Positions 1 through 7,691 of a stretch of 26,843 nucleotides of DNA are shown in pieces. The notes under the pieces are model-generated. The model did not search any database, was not told the DNA's origin, and worked only from the letters and a program-made list of their open reading frames with translations. The translations under genes were made by a program, and so were the position numbers. How positions within the stretch are numbered: position 1 is the stretch's first letter; each line of letters begins with the position of its first letter. Source of the stretch: Clostridiales bacterium UBA6114 (GTDB lineage: Bacteria; Bacillota; Clostridia; Oscillospirales; Butyricicoccaceae); the NCBI GenBank assembly GCA_002423435.1, contig DIWE01000037.1:3302-30144 (forward strand), read 5' to 3'.

Positions 1-725
1 GTCTTGCCGGCGCCGAACGGCCCGGGCACCGCCGCGCAGCCGCCTTTTGCGACGGGGAAGAGGGTATCGATGATGCGCTGGCCCGTGACAAGCGGGCGGT
101 TCATCGGGAGACGGGCCGTATACGGCCTCGGCGCCCGGATCGGCCACATCTGGCAAAGCGTCAGGGGCGTGACCGCGCCCGAGTCGCTTACAAGCTCCGC
201 GATCACATCGTCCACGCAGTAGCTACCGGACGGTTTTACGTTCCGGACGGTGCCGGAAAGGGTGGGAGGGATCATTACCCTGTGACGGATCAGCGCCGAC
301 TCCATCGTTTCGGCATAAATATCGCCGCCGTTTAGACGGTCTCCTTCCTTGATCCGAATATCGACGTCATAGCGCTTTTCCGGGTCGAGGGAGGGGATGT
401 TGACGCCTCTCGCGATAAACGCGCCGCTTATTTTCTCAATCGATTTTAACGGACGGGCGATGCCGTCGAAAATATTGCCGATGAGTCCGGGCCCGAGCTT
501 TACGGACATCGGCGAACCTGTGTCGAAAACCGGCTCACCCGGTTTTAAGCCGGACGTATCCTCGTAAACCTGTACGATGGCATGGTCGCTTCTGATGCCG
601 ACGACCTCGCCGATCAGACGTCCGTCCCCGACATACACCATGTTCAGCATGGACAGGCTGAAATCGCCGACGACCGTAACGACCGGGCCGTTGATGCCGC
701 TTATGATGCAGGACTTTTTATCCAA
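1..725 (-). CDS. atpA: V/A-type ATPase catalytic subunit A (partial, C-terminal part outside window)
   Basis: This is the catalytic nucleotide-binding subunit of the V1/A1 head, which couples ATP turnover to ion movement across the membrane. Reverse-strand translation from 725 gives about 241 residues. The order is the N-terminal beta-barrel (reads ISGINGPVVTV), the non-homologous region typical of A subunits, and then the start of the nucleotide-binding domain. The window cuts the gene inside the Walker A loop, at GPFGAGK. The start is TTG at 725, chosen because GAGGTG lies 7 nt upstream and the protein then aligns with the family N-terminus; the upstream GTG frame hits a stop at once. The gene is 18 nt after subunit E and is the last operon member visible. 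Subunits B and D are expected beyond the left edge (inference). The family call is firm; the start is likely. Confidence 0.95.
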   Translation of the reverse strand, partial: MDKKSCIISGINGPVVTVVGDFSLSMLNMVYVGDGRLIGEVVGIRSDHAIVQVYEDTSGLKPGEPVFDTGSPMSVKLGPGLIGNIFDGIARPLKSIEKISGAFIARGVNIPSLDPEKRYDVDIRIKEGDRLNGGDIYAETMESALIRHRVMIPPTLSGTVRNVKPSGSYCVDDVIAELVSDSGAVTPLTLCQMWPIRAPRPYTARLPMNRPLVTGQRIIDTLFPVAKGGCAAVPGPFGAGK

Positions 726-743
726 ATTGACTCACCTCAAAAC

Positions 744-1349
744 TCAAAGTTCGGCAAGGGAAACGCCGAACATCTCGGTAAAGTGCTCGTAGCGCTCCTC
801 CAGCGACAGGTCGAATGTCTCATCGATGCGCACGCGCTTTTCCTTGCTTTCGACGACGATGCCCCCTAAGGTAAAGCTTCCTTCCTTGACGGTTATCTCA
901 TTCGGCTTGAAAACCGGCCTGATCCTGTCGGCAAAGCGCATGTCGGAATGCCGCAGATATAAGACGGCGTCCGGGCATTCGCCGAGCATTTCCGCCGCCT
1001 TTTTGGAAAGCCCGAACAAAAGCTCCTCGTATTCCGGCGTTTCGGTAAACGCCGAGATCCTTTTGCGAAGCTCGTCAAAAATATCGTTTGCAATCTCGCG
1101 CCTGCGCAGAAACAGAATCCGCTTCGCGTCGAGAAGTTTTTTCGAAAGGCGCTTGCCCTCGGTGGTTTTGATTTTGGAAACCTCGTCTTTAATATATTTA
1201 AAAGCTTCCGCAAGTACCTCGTTTTCCGCCGCGGACAAGGCGCGGGAATATTCGCGGTCGATCTCCTGTTTGATCGAGTCGCCGACCTTCGTCGCGTCTT
1301 TAAGGATCGCGGAGGTAAAGCGTTCCAATTTTTCATCAATTTTTGCCAT
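744..1349 (-). CDS. atpE: V/A-type ATPase subunit E (peripheral stalk)
   Basis: This is a 202-residue subunit of the peripheral stalk that links the catalytic head to membrane subunit I. The N-terminal half is a charged alpha-helical segment rich in Lys, Glu, Arg and Ala (starts MAKIDEKLERF). The C-terminal half is a mixed domain with a beta-hairpin-like segment (GSFTLGGIVVESKEKR) close to the E-subunit signature GGvvv. The length is usual for the family. ATG at 1349 is preferred over the in-frame GTG at 1361, because the GGAG lies 6 nt before the ATG and overlaps that GTG. Subunit A follows after 18 nt. An unusually wide gap of 182 nt separates it from subunit F upstream. It should pair with the small coiled-coil subunit H encoded at the start of the operon. 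Confidence 0.93.
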   Translation of the reverse strand: MAKIDEKLERFTSAILKDATKVGDSIKQEIDREYSRALSAAENEVLAEAFKYIKDEVSKIKTTEGKRLSKKLLDAKRILFLRRREIANDIFDELRKRISAFTETPEYEELLFGLSKKAAEMLGECPDAVLYLRHSDMRFADRIRPVFKPNEITVKEGSFTLGGIVVESKEKRVRIDETFDLSLEERYEHFTEMFGVSLAEL

Positions 1350-1531
1350 AATCAGCTCCACACACCACGGCGTACATCATGCAGGAAAAGAAGCAAAATT
1401 TTATATATGCCGTGTTGCCGCTTTATAAGACGAGCGGCGCGCCGAATTGCATCTGCCGGGATCAAAATGAAGCACGGCGGGCTTTGAGGCCTTGCCGCTC
1501 CCAATGACCTTTTCACGTTGCCGGCATCGTC

Positions 1532-1840
1532 CTAAATCCTGATGCCGATCGCTTCGCGGACATAGCGCGTAATGGAGTCGGGGGACCGCCCCGTGCCGTG
1601 GCGGTCCGGGATTTCGACGACAAGCGGGGTATGTCTGTTCAGCTTCAGATCGTATATGGCCTCGGGGCACAGCTTCGCGAGCTTCTCCGTAATCAGCAGA
1701 ATGCCGATCGTGCGGTCGAAAAGCACCTGTTGGATCGCGTTTTCGACCTCCTCGCGCTCGTGAACGACAACCCCGTCGATACCGGCCAAACGCATGCCGG
1801 TCTGCGTTTCCGTATTATCCGATATAAGATAATAACGCAT
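1532..1840 (-). CDS. atpF: V/A-type ATPase subunit F (central stalk)
   Basis: This is a 102-residue central-stalk subunit, equivalent to NtpG of Enterococcus. It has the small Rossmann-like fold of the family. It begins MRYYLISDN, has a glycine-rich turn (GIDGVVVH), a second strand (TIGILLITEKLA), and a C-terminal strand reading PLVVEIPDRHG. The C-terminal SPDSITRYVREAIGIRI matches the helix that binds subunit D. ATG at 1840 is chosen over the in-frame GTG at 1849, because AAGGTG lies 6 nt before the ATG and contains that GTG. The upstream gene K ends 10 nt before, so translation is probably coupled. It is followed by an unusually wide gap before subunit E. Confidence 0.92.
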   Translation of the reverse strand: MRYYLISDNTETQTGMRLAGIDGVVVHEREEVENAIQQVLFDRTIGILLITEKLAKLCPEAIYDLKLNRHTPLVVEIPDRHGTGRSPDSITRYVREAIGIRI

Positions 1841-1850
1841 GAATGACACC

Positions 1851-2288
1851 TTAAATCTTATTGAGAATTAAAATCGACATCAGAACGCCGTAGAGCGAAA
1901 TCGCCTCAGCCAGCGCGACGAAAATCAGCGATTTGCCGAACATGCTCCCGTCTTCCGAGACCGCGCCGAGAGCGGCCGAGGCGGTGGATGCGACGGCGAT
2001 GCCGGAGCCGATGCAAGAGCCCATCGTGGTAAGTCCGGCGCCGATAAAGCCAAGGCCGGCCGCGATGCCCGTCTGGCCCGTCGTCGCCGCGGTGGTGGCC
2101 GCTTCAGCGGCAAGCGCCGGGCTGTCGATCACGGCAATGACCGCCATGACGAAAACTGTGCAGAAAAAGGAGGAAATGCCGTAAAAAAGGATGCGCTCAG
2201 CACTTTTTCTGTTGGTTGCGGGCCTTAAATTTGCATATACGACGGGGGCTGCCATGGCTAAGATTGCAAAAATGACAAGATAAAACAC
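1851..2288 (-). CDS. atpK: V/A-type ATPase proteolipid subunit K (rotor ring), atypical N-terminal half
   Basis: This is the membrane rotor-ring proteolipid. The C-terminal half is a classical c-type hairpin: a Gly/Ala helix (GFIGAGLTTMGSCIGSGIAV), a polar loop (SEDGSMFGK), and a helix with the ion-carrying carboxylate, Glu128, in ALAEAISLYG. The N-terminal half has two hydrophobic segments (about residues 1-18 and 30-52) but no matching Gly-rich motif or carboxylate. An Ala/Thr linker joins the halves. GTG at 2288 is preferred because GGAGG lies 8 nt upstream; the in-frame GTG at 2303 has no ribosome binding site. This gives 145 residues. The Gln and Ser/Thr positions often seen in Na+-binding rings appear as Ser and Ala/Ile, so proton coupling is more likely (inference). 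Confidence 0.92.
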   Translation of the reverse strand: MFYLVIFAILAMAAPVVYANLRPATNRKSAERILFYGISSFFCTVFVMAVIAVIDSPALAAEAATTAATTGQTGIAAGLGFIGAGLTTMGSCIGSGIAVASTASAALGAVSEDGSMFGKSLIFVALAEAISLYGVLMSILILNKI

Positions 2289-2303
2289 GTAAATGACCTC
2301 CAC

Positions 2304-4229
2304 TCATTTGTTGTTGGTGCTGTTGTTTTTATAGTTTATTTCGAACGGCCGGTATTTAAGGCCGTCTCCTGAATAAAAGCGGGAAAACATCTCGTAGAAA
2401 TTGAGCCTCATGACCTGGATACCGACGATCATTCCCTCAAGCGCTATAACGAAAATGTTTCCGAAGATCAAAACGAAAATATTCTGTGAGCCGCCGGAAA
2501 ACGACGCGAGCGTAAATACAACCATCATCATGATCGCGTGATTGATCGCAAACATGCCGACACGGACGAAGGAGATGGTGTTTGTCAAAAACGAGATCAG
2601 CACGTCGTATATCTCGATGACGCTCACCAGGATAAACTCGCCCGGTTTTTCGGGAGCCCATTTGCGGTGGCTTCGGACGATATGGGTCAGGGGCTCCTTG
2701 AAGAAGATGGTGGCAAGCGGGAGTACGACCAGAAAGATGATAAACCATTCGGATATCAGCTCCTCATGTCCCATCAGATATGCGATTGCACCGATTAGTA
2801 TTGCCCAGTAAAGGATAAATCCGGCAACGCCGTTGGATGAGAAGAACAATTTTTCGGGATCTTTCTGCCTGATTCCATTTATGATATTGATTATAATCGA
2901 AATCGTGATGAACAAAACGCCGATTACAATGCCGCCGATCAGCGTCTTATTGATCGAATCGGAGCTTTCAAGCACCTTGAAGCCCGGCAGCATTTCGCTT
3001 CCGAATACGCTCCCGTAGAAAAATCCGAACAACGTGCTCGAAAGGCCTGCATAGGCGATGATTTTCCCCAGACGGATCCCTTTCCATTTGTTCATCAGGA
3101 TTCCCGAAAGAAAGAGCAGCAGGCCCTGGCCGATATCGCCGAACATAATGCCGAAAAGCAGAGTAAAGCAGATCGCCATCAAAGGGGTCGGGTCGATTTC
3201 GTGGTAATTCGGCAGGCCGTACATTTCGACAAAATCTTCGAAGGGCGCAAAAATCCGGGGGTTTATGAGTTTTGTCGGGGGAGTGTACTCCTTGATGTCC
3301 TCCAGATCGTCGAAAACATAGGTGACGCGCTCGTGTTTCAAAAGAGCCTTTGTAATGTCTTCCACCTCACTGTTCGGCACCCAGCCGATCAGGTAGAAGC
3401 TGTCCTGCGTATGTGAGGCAAATTTGCGGATATCGTAGGAATCGTTTAAGTAACGAAGCCTGCTGTAAAGGGACAAAAAGCGGTCCGACTCCGACTCCTT
3501 TAACGCAAGGAGTTCCTGTTCGATCTCAGCGACCCGCTTTTTGGATGCTTCGGCCTCCTTTTTCAGATTTTCGATGGCTTCGGCCGGAGTGCCCGTCACC
3601 CTTCCGTCGATTCGGATGCGCTCAAAGTGGAACGTGGAAAATATGGCGTCGATTTTTGATATAATGCTGCGCGGAGCAAGATACATGCCGTAAACATAGT
3701 CGTCCTCGGTCGAGCTGGGGAAAAAATAGCAGTCGTTATTCTCCTGCAGATGCTTGCCAAGGCTCTTATAGGTTTCGATCGGGATGCGGCCGAACCGGAA
3801 GTGCGCATAGGTAAAATTGAAAAGATCCTCGAGGCGGGCGTCCAAATCGCCGTAATAGGTAAGCTGAAGCGCGATCTGCTCGTCCTCGACGATCAGCCTC
3901 GATAAACGCTTCTTCTCCTCGTTCAGTTCAAACACCTGTTTTTGTATGCCCAGAAAATAGTTGCTGATTTCCTCATCGGTCACGTTTTCCATTGTAAAAT
4001 CGCGGTAGTCAAGCGTGACGCCGCTCACCTCGGAAACGACGATCGCCTGCTTGAGCAGGCCGCTGTATGGATTTTTGTAGTTAAAGGAGGAAAGCCCCTT
4101 TAGGTTTTTTGCGATGGAGATCGAATCCTCCGGATGGAAACCGCGTCCGACAAGACAGGAAGTAGCGACACTGTCAAGCTCTGAAACCGGTCCGACAATG
4201 CTTAAAAATTTCATGCCAAGAACAGCCAC
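2304..4229 (-). CDS. atpI: V/A-type ATPase membrane subunit I (a-subunit homologue)
   Basis: This is a 641-residue stator subunit that forms the ion half-channels next to the rotor ring. About the first 330 residues are soluble, with coiled-coil stretches (residues about 95-110 and 220-255), and bind the peripheral stalks. The remainder has about seven or eight membrane segments beginning near LMAICFTLLFGIMFGDIGQG. The essential channel arginine is visible in TNTISFVRVGMFAINHA at about residue 556. The C-terminal VMRLNFYEMFSRFY is a conserved family ending. The start is GTG at 4229, four bases after AGGAGGC. The gene lies 93 nt after subunit C and its stop is 15 nt before the chosen start of K. 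The family assignment is certain. Confidence 0.95.
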   Translation of the reverse strand: MAVLGMKFLSIVGPVSELDSVATSCLVGRGFHPEDSISIAKNLKGLSSFNYKNPYSGLLKQAIVVSEVSGVTLDYRDFTMENVTDEEISNYFLGIQKQVFELNEEKKRLSRLIVEDEQIALQLTYYGDLDARLEDLFNFTYAHFRFGRIPIETYKSLGKHLQENNDCYFFPSSTEDDYVYGMYLAPRSIISKIDAIFSTFHFERIRIDGRVTGTPAEAIENLKKEAEASKKRVAEIEQELLALKESESDRFLSLYSRLRYLNDSYDIRKFASHTQDSFYLIGWVPNSEVEDITKALLKHERVTYVFDDLEDIKEYTPPTKLINPRIFAPFEDFVEMYGLPNYHEIDPTPLMAICFTLLFGIMFGDIGQGLLLFLSGILMNKWKGIRLGKIIAYAGLSSTLFGFFYGSVFGSEMLPGFKVLESSDSINKTLIGGIVIGVLFITISIIINIINGIRQKDPEKLFFSSNGVAGFILYWAILIGAIAYLMGHEELISEWFIIFLVVLPLATIFFKEPLTHIVRSHRKWAPEKPGEFILVSVIEIYDVLISFLTNTISFVRVGMFAINHAIMMMVVFTLASFSGGSQNIFVLIFGNIFVIALEGMIVGIQVMRLNFYEMFSRFYSGDGLKYRPFEINYKNNSTNNK

Positions 4230-4322
4230 AAAAGCCTCCTATTCTCCGCGCAGCAGTAAACTATGCCCTTGGGCCATTCCGGGCGCGGTCCGGGGGTGGC
4301 TGTGGGAAAAAGCGATAAAAAG

Positions 4323-5357
4323 TTAAAGAAATATATTTTCAGGGACAACTCCGTAGCGTATGCTCTCAATGATGCGCACAAGATTTGTAAGCTCCGCTTC
4401 CTTCAGGATCAGATAAACGACGCTCAGGTAAACGGACGGAGGGGCGTGAAAGATCGCCCGGCGGCATTTCCCCACCATAAAATCCTGCGAATACACCTTG
4501 ATATGAGAGATGTCCATGTTTCTGAACACTTTTCGATACTTTGACCGCTGCAAAAGCGCGATCATTTCCTCATCGCTCTGCGTATTAAAAAGCTCGCGCA
4601 GAAAATCTTGTTTTATTTTATAACTGACGCGCATCAGATAGACAAACAGGTCGTTTTCCGGAACCGGAAAGCTTTTTTTGATCCGTATGACGCGGGAGAT
4701 GTTTTCGATGTCGACTCTGGAGCCGATCAGCTCGAAAAGCAGCTTCCTTGTTTCGCCGCTGTAGTTCTTTTTAATAATGGAAAAGAGATTTTCATAATAA
4801 AGCTGCCAGAGTACGGTCTCGATTGTATTATAGTCGAGGGACCCGTCGTCCGTCGGGGCGAGCCGCGTCAGGGTGCCGTAGTATTTGGTTTTCCGGATGG
4901 CCGTGAGCATTTCCTGGTATGATTTCGCGGTCTGGAGCGCGGGCAGGTTTAAGCTGCTGCGCTTTGAAAAATGGGGCGGCAGGTCGGCGGAAAAATCTTC
5001 AAGCCGATTTAATGAGAGCAGACGCAAAAAAGACAGTATCAGCTCAATTTCGGTGCGCTCGACGATAAAACCCATGATCTCCTTGTCATGGTCGGGGACA
5101 AACCGCATCAGACGGTCGAACTCATGAAAAAAAGCGCGCCGCAAAACCGACTCAAGATAACCGCGCCGCACATTGAGCTCATCGACCGAGCTCATCGCCT
5201 CGGCCCATGAGGGGTAGCGCTTTAAGGCGGTAACCAGGTCGGAAAGCGATCCCGCACCCGACAGGCGTTTGTAATCCGCCTCCTTAAGACGTTTTGCATA
5301 AAGCGCGCGGACTTTTGCGAAAAGGCCCGCGTATTTTTGCTCCTTCTGCATGGTCAT
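4323..5357 (-). CDS. atpC: V/A-type ATPase subunit C (rotor-to-ring adaptor, AC39/V0D family)
   Basis: This is a 344-residue, wholly soluble, mainly helical protein of the V-ATPase subunit C/AC39 family. It caps the proteolipid ring and connects it to central-stalk subunits D and F. It reads KYAGLFAKVRALYAKRL at the N-terminus. An internal part (LYYENLFSIIKKNY) and the C-terminal REAxx-like repeats fit the three-lobed funnel of this family; there are no membrane segments. ATG at 5357 overlaps the stop of the upstream stalk gene by the ATGA motif, so translation is probably coupled. Here the gene precedes subunits I and K, whereas in the Enterococcus ntp order it follows subunits K and E. Confidence 0.9.
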   Translation of the reverse strand: MTMQKEQKYAGLFAKVRALYAKRLKEADYKRLSGAGSLSDLVTALKRYPSWAEAMSSVDELNVRRGYLESVLRRAFFHEFDRLMRFVPDHDKEIMGFIVERTEIELILSFLRLLSLNRLEDFSADLPPHFSKRSSLNLPALQTAKSYQEMLTAIRKTKYYGTLTRLAPTDDGSLDYNTIETVLWQLYYENLFSIIKKNYSGETRKLLFELIGSRVDIENISRVIRIKKSFPVPENDLFVYLMRVSYKIKQDFLRELFNTQSDEEMIALLQRSKYRKVFRNMDISHIKVYSQDFMVGKCRRAIFHAPPSVYLSVVYLILKEAELTNLVRIIESIRYGVVPENIFL

Positions 5358-5680
5358 TTACCTATAACCGACTGAAAAAGCTCCGAAATCCAGCGCTCGC
5401 GGTTTTTCTGATACGTCGTTTCCACCATCTCGAGCTTTTGCTTTAAGTGTTCCTCGATCTGCGCGATAGCTTCGTCGCAGGCTGTCCGTTCGCTTTCCCT
5501 GACAATATCGATGCGCCTTTTCGCGTGGCTCATATAGTCATCCCTGATCTTGTCCCGATCACCGGAGATTGTCTCATTTAAATGCTTTTTTCTGCCGGCA
5601 GCTTCGTCCGCAATTTTTTGAGCTTCCTGTTCGGCTTCAATAATCCGATTGATGATATCGAGGTGCTCCAAAAGTGCCAC
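5354..5680 (-). CDS. V/A-type ATPase small coiled-coil stalk subunit (AhaH/NtpF/G-like)
   Basis: This is a 108-residue, highly charged, almost entirely helical protein (IIEAEQEAQKIADEAAGRKK, then long Glu/Lys/Arg heptads) with no membrane segment. The pattern matches the small peripheral-stalk partner of subunit E in A/V-type ATPases (AhaH, NtpF or G-type). Its position as the first operon gene, overlapping subunit C by ATGA, supports this. The start is uncertain. GTG at 5680 sits only about 3-4 nt after AAAGGCGG, while an in-frame TTG at 5671 has better spacing of about 9 nt and would give 105 residues. Primary sequence is weakly conserved in this family, so the call rests on coiled-coil character and location. 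Confidence 0.82.
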   Translation of the reverse strand: MALLEHLDIINRIIEAEQEAQKIADEAAGRKKHLNETISGDRDKIRDDYMSHAKRRIDIVRESERTACDEAIAQIEEHLKQKLEMVETTYQKNRERWISELFQSVIGK

Positions 5681-5699
5681 CCGCCTTTGTATAAATTAT

Positions 5700-5729
5700 A
5701 TAATACTGTAGTATAGCAGGATTCCACAA
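5700..5729 (-). promoter_or_regulatory. Possible promoter of the V-type ATPase operon
   Basis: On the minus strand, TTGTGG (5724-5729) is 18 nt from TATTAT (5700-5705), giving a leader of only about 13 nt before the first gene. TATACT (5712-5717) and TATAAT (5696-5701) overlap this stretch, but neither has a well-placed -35. The AT-rich start is convincing; the exact element is not. Confidence 0.35.
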
Positions 5730-5821
5730 AATTTGCTAGGCCTTTGACAAAGAAAATGCGATAAAAGGGGAGACGGATAAGGGAAAAAATCTGGTGATTG
5801 TGCCGGATAACGGAAAGCGGA

Positions 5822-5850
5822 TTGCCGCGGTCATCATACCGGTGTATAAT
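5822..5850 (+). promoter_or_regulatory. Sigma-A-type promoter of the PHP-phosphatase/ispE operon
   Basis: TTGCCG (5822-5827), a 17-nt spacer and TATAAT (5845-5850). Transcription should start near 5857, leaving a leader of about 33 nt that carries a strong GGAGGTGAT (5877-5885 region) before the TTG start at 5890. Confidence 0.75.
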
Positions 5851-5889
5851 ACTAAACGAAGCGCTGGATTTTTTCGGAGGTGATCATCA

Positions 5890-6720
5890 TTGCGGCTTTC
5901 TGATATGCATGTGCACAGCACCTTTTCGGTCGACGGGGCTGCCGATATGGAGAAAATGTGCAAAGCGGCCATGAGTAAGGACATTTCCCGCATTGCATTT
6001 ACCGAGCATTGCGAAATCAGGTCGGAACCGCCGCACGTCGAGCCCTATTATCTGGAGCGCGAGGCACGCCGGCTTAAGGAATACGCCCGGCTGTCGAAGA
6101 AATATGGCAGAGAGCTTCAAATCGCTTACGGGCTCGAGCTCGGCCAGCCGCACCACAATCCCGAAGAGGCAGGTAAATTCCTCAGCTTAAGGCGTTTTGA
6201 TTTTATATTGGGTTCACTTCATTTTTATAAAAGCGCCGACGATCATTATCATGACGTTTATTATGTCAATTATTCCTTGATCCCGCCGAAAGTCATGTTC
6301 TGCGATTACTTTACGGACATGGCCCGGATGGTTGAGCACGGAGGGTTTGACGTGATCGCGCACCTGGACTATCCGCTCCGCGTTCTTAATGGAATCCTGA
6401 GCCGCCCCACGATTTTAGATTACCGCGATTTGGTCGACGTCGTTTTGAGAAAAGCCGCCGAAAAGGGGCTCGGCATCGAGATCGGGACGCGCGGGCTTTC
6501 CGACTGGCAGAGGCGGGTCGGCCCGGAGGACTGGGTCTTGAAGCGCTTTTGCGAGCTGGGCGGCGAAATCGTTACCACCGGCAGCGACGGGCACCGCGAA
6601 AGGCAGCTTGGAAACGGCATTTCGCAGGCTGTATTTGCCGCAAAAAACGCCGGATTTCGTTACGTGGCATATTATAAAAACCGCAAGCCTTGTTTTGAGA
6701 TGATCGATGACCATACATAA
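5890..6720 (+). CDS. PHP-domain histidinol-phosphatase-like phosphoesterase
   Basis: This is a 276-residue protein of the PHP (polymerase and histidinol phosphatase) superfamily. Metal-binding motifs appear in order: DMHVHSTFSVDG near the N-terminus, IAFTEHCEI (about 36-44), YGLELGQPHH (about 80-90), FILGSLHF (about 109-116), DVIAHLDYPLR (about 155-165) and TTGSDGHRE near the end. This set is typical of HisJ/HisK histidinol-phosphate phosphatases, which would catalyse the penultimate step of histidine synthesis. No other his gene is nearby, so another phosphoester substrate is possible. The start is TTG at 5890, placed 5 nt after GGAGGTGAT. ispE follows after 12 nt and is probably co-transcribed. 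Confidence 0.85.
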   Translation: MRLSDMHVHSTFSVDGAADMEKMCKAAMSKDISRIAFTEHCEIRSEPPHVEPYYLEREARRLKEYARLSKKYGRELQIAYGLELGQPHHNPEEAGKFLSLRRFDFILGSLHFYKSADDHYHDVYYVNYSLIPPKVMFCDYFTDMARMVEHGGFDVIAHLDYPLRVLNGILSRPTILDYRDLVDVVLRKAAEKGLGIEIGTRGLSDWQRRVGPEDWVLKRFCELGGEIVTTGSDGHRERQLGNGISQAVFAAKNAGFRYVAYYKNRKPCFEMIDDHT

Positions 6721-6732
6721 GTGAGGTGCCGT

Positions 6733-7602
6733 ATGGCGGAAATTACGCAGTATTCATATGCGAAGGTAAATCTGACGCTCGACGTGCTCCAAAAACGGCC
6801 GGATTCCTACCACGAGGTCAGAATGATCATGCAGACCTTAAAGCTGCGCGACATAGTCAGGATCAAAACCGATAAAGCGCAGTCCGGCATAACGGTCGAA
6901 ACCAATCTTCCGTATCTGCCGACAGACCGCCGGAATCTCGCCTTCAAGGCGGCCGAGCTGTTTTTTGCACAGACGGGGATTGAAAATCCGGGTGTTTCCA
7001 TCACCCTTTTTAAACGAATCCCGGTCTCGGCGGGGCTTGCCGGCGGGAGCGGCAACGCGTCGGCGGTGCTCAAGGGTCTAAATTCGCTGTTTGAGGCGCG
7101 GCTTTCACATGAAAAGCTGCTTGAGATGGGGCTTAAACTCGGCGCGGATGTGCCGTATTGCATGACCGGAGGGACAGCTCTGGCCGAGGGCATCGGGGAA
7201 AAGTTAAAGCCTCTTCGGAAAATGCCGCATGCATATGTTGTGCTGGTGAAGCCGCCATTTTCCATGTCGACCGCCGCCGTTTACGGCGCGCTCGACAGCC
7301 AAAAGATCGTAAAGCGTCCGGATACGGCGGGCGCTCTGCGCGCGATCGAGGAGGGCGACCTTTGCGCCCTTGCAAGGCGTATGTATAATGTGCTGTTTGA
7401 CGTCGTAAGGCTAAAGCACCGCGTTGTTTCCGAAATCCGGGACGAACTTATCCTGCACGGCGCGCTGGGCGCCGTCATGAGCGGAAGCGGCCCTTCCGTG
7501 TTCGGACTGTTTGAAAACGCAGAGCAGGCAAAGGCCGCCTATGAAGCCCTCAAAAAAAAGGTTCACGACACGTTTCTGACGGAAACGGAAAACGTCGTCT
7601 GA
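6733..7602 (+). CDS. ispE: 4-diphosphocytidyl-2-C-methyl-D-erythritol kinase
   Basis: This is a 289-residue cytosolic GHMP-family kinase. It phosphorylates CDP-methylerythritol at the 2-position in the MEP pathway for isoprenoid precursors. The N-terminus has the family signature YSYAKVNLTLDVLQKRPDSYHE. The ATP-binding loop PVSAGLAGGSGNASAVLKGL is at about residues 95-114, with Ala and Asn replacing the commoner Gly and Ser. The C-terminal motif GAVMSGSGPSVFGLF closes the active site. ATG at 6733 is used: GAGGTG lies just upstream, whereas a GTG at 6721 sits directly after the upstream stop and lacks a binding site. It forms a two-gene unit with the PHP phosphoesterase and ends 24 nt before a strong terminator. 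Confidence 0.95.
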   Translation: MAEITQYSYAKVNLTLDVLQKRPDSYHEVRMIMQTLKLRDIVRIKTDKAQSGITVETNLPYLPTDRRNLAFKAAELFFAQTGIENPGVSITLFKRIPVSAGLAGGSGNASAVLKGLNSLFEARLSHEKLLEMGLKLGADVPYCMTGGTALAEGIGEKLKPLRKMPHAYVVLVKPPFSMSTAAVYGALDSQKIVKRPDTAGALRAIEEGDLCALARRMYNVLFDVVRLKHRVVSEIRDELILHGALGAVMSGSGPSVFGLFENAEQAKAAYEALKKKVHDTFLTETENVV

Positions 7603-7626
7603 AGTTCTCCGGAAATCCCCGTGAAA

Positions 7627-7653
7627 AGACCGGCCGGCGGCCGGTCTCTTTTT
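7627..7653. terminator. Bidirectional rho-independent terminator between converging genes
   Basis: AGACCGGCC (7627-7635) pairs with GGCCGGTCT (7639-7647) as a 9-bp GC-rich stem with a 3-nt loop, followed by CTTTTTATTTT on the plus strand. On the minus strand the same stem is followed by TTTTC. It would stop ispE transcription and probably also that of the facing LTA-synthase-like gene. Confidence 0.88.
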
Positions 7654-7691
7654 ATTTTATTTAATAAGGAAACGTAGGCTTGACCGGCTTT

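Noticed and set aside
1401..1670. Minus-strand 89-codon open frame covering the atpF-atpE gap
   Set aside because: It overlaps atpF in another frame, is Arg/Pro/Ser-rich and low-complexity, and lacks a binding site.
2436..2748. Alternative-frame open frames inside atpI and other V-ATPase genes
   Set aside because: They are shadows of a gene with clear membrane segments and a conserved channel arginine; no independent start signals are seen.
5744..5749. Perfect TTGACA -35 hexamer on the plus strand upstream of the PHP gene
   Set aside because: There is no -10-like hexamer at 16-18 nt (the sequence there is G-rich); the TTGCCG/TATAAT pair downstream is a much better promoter.
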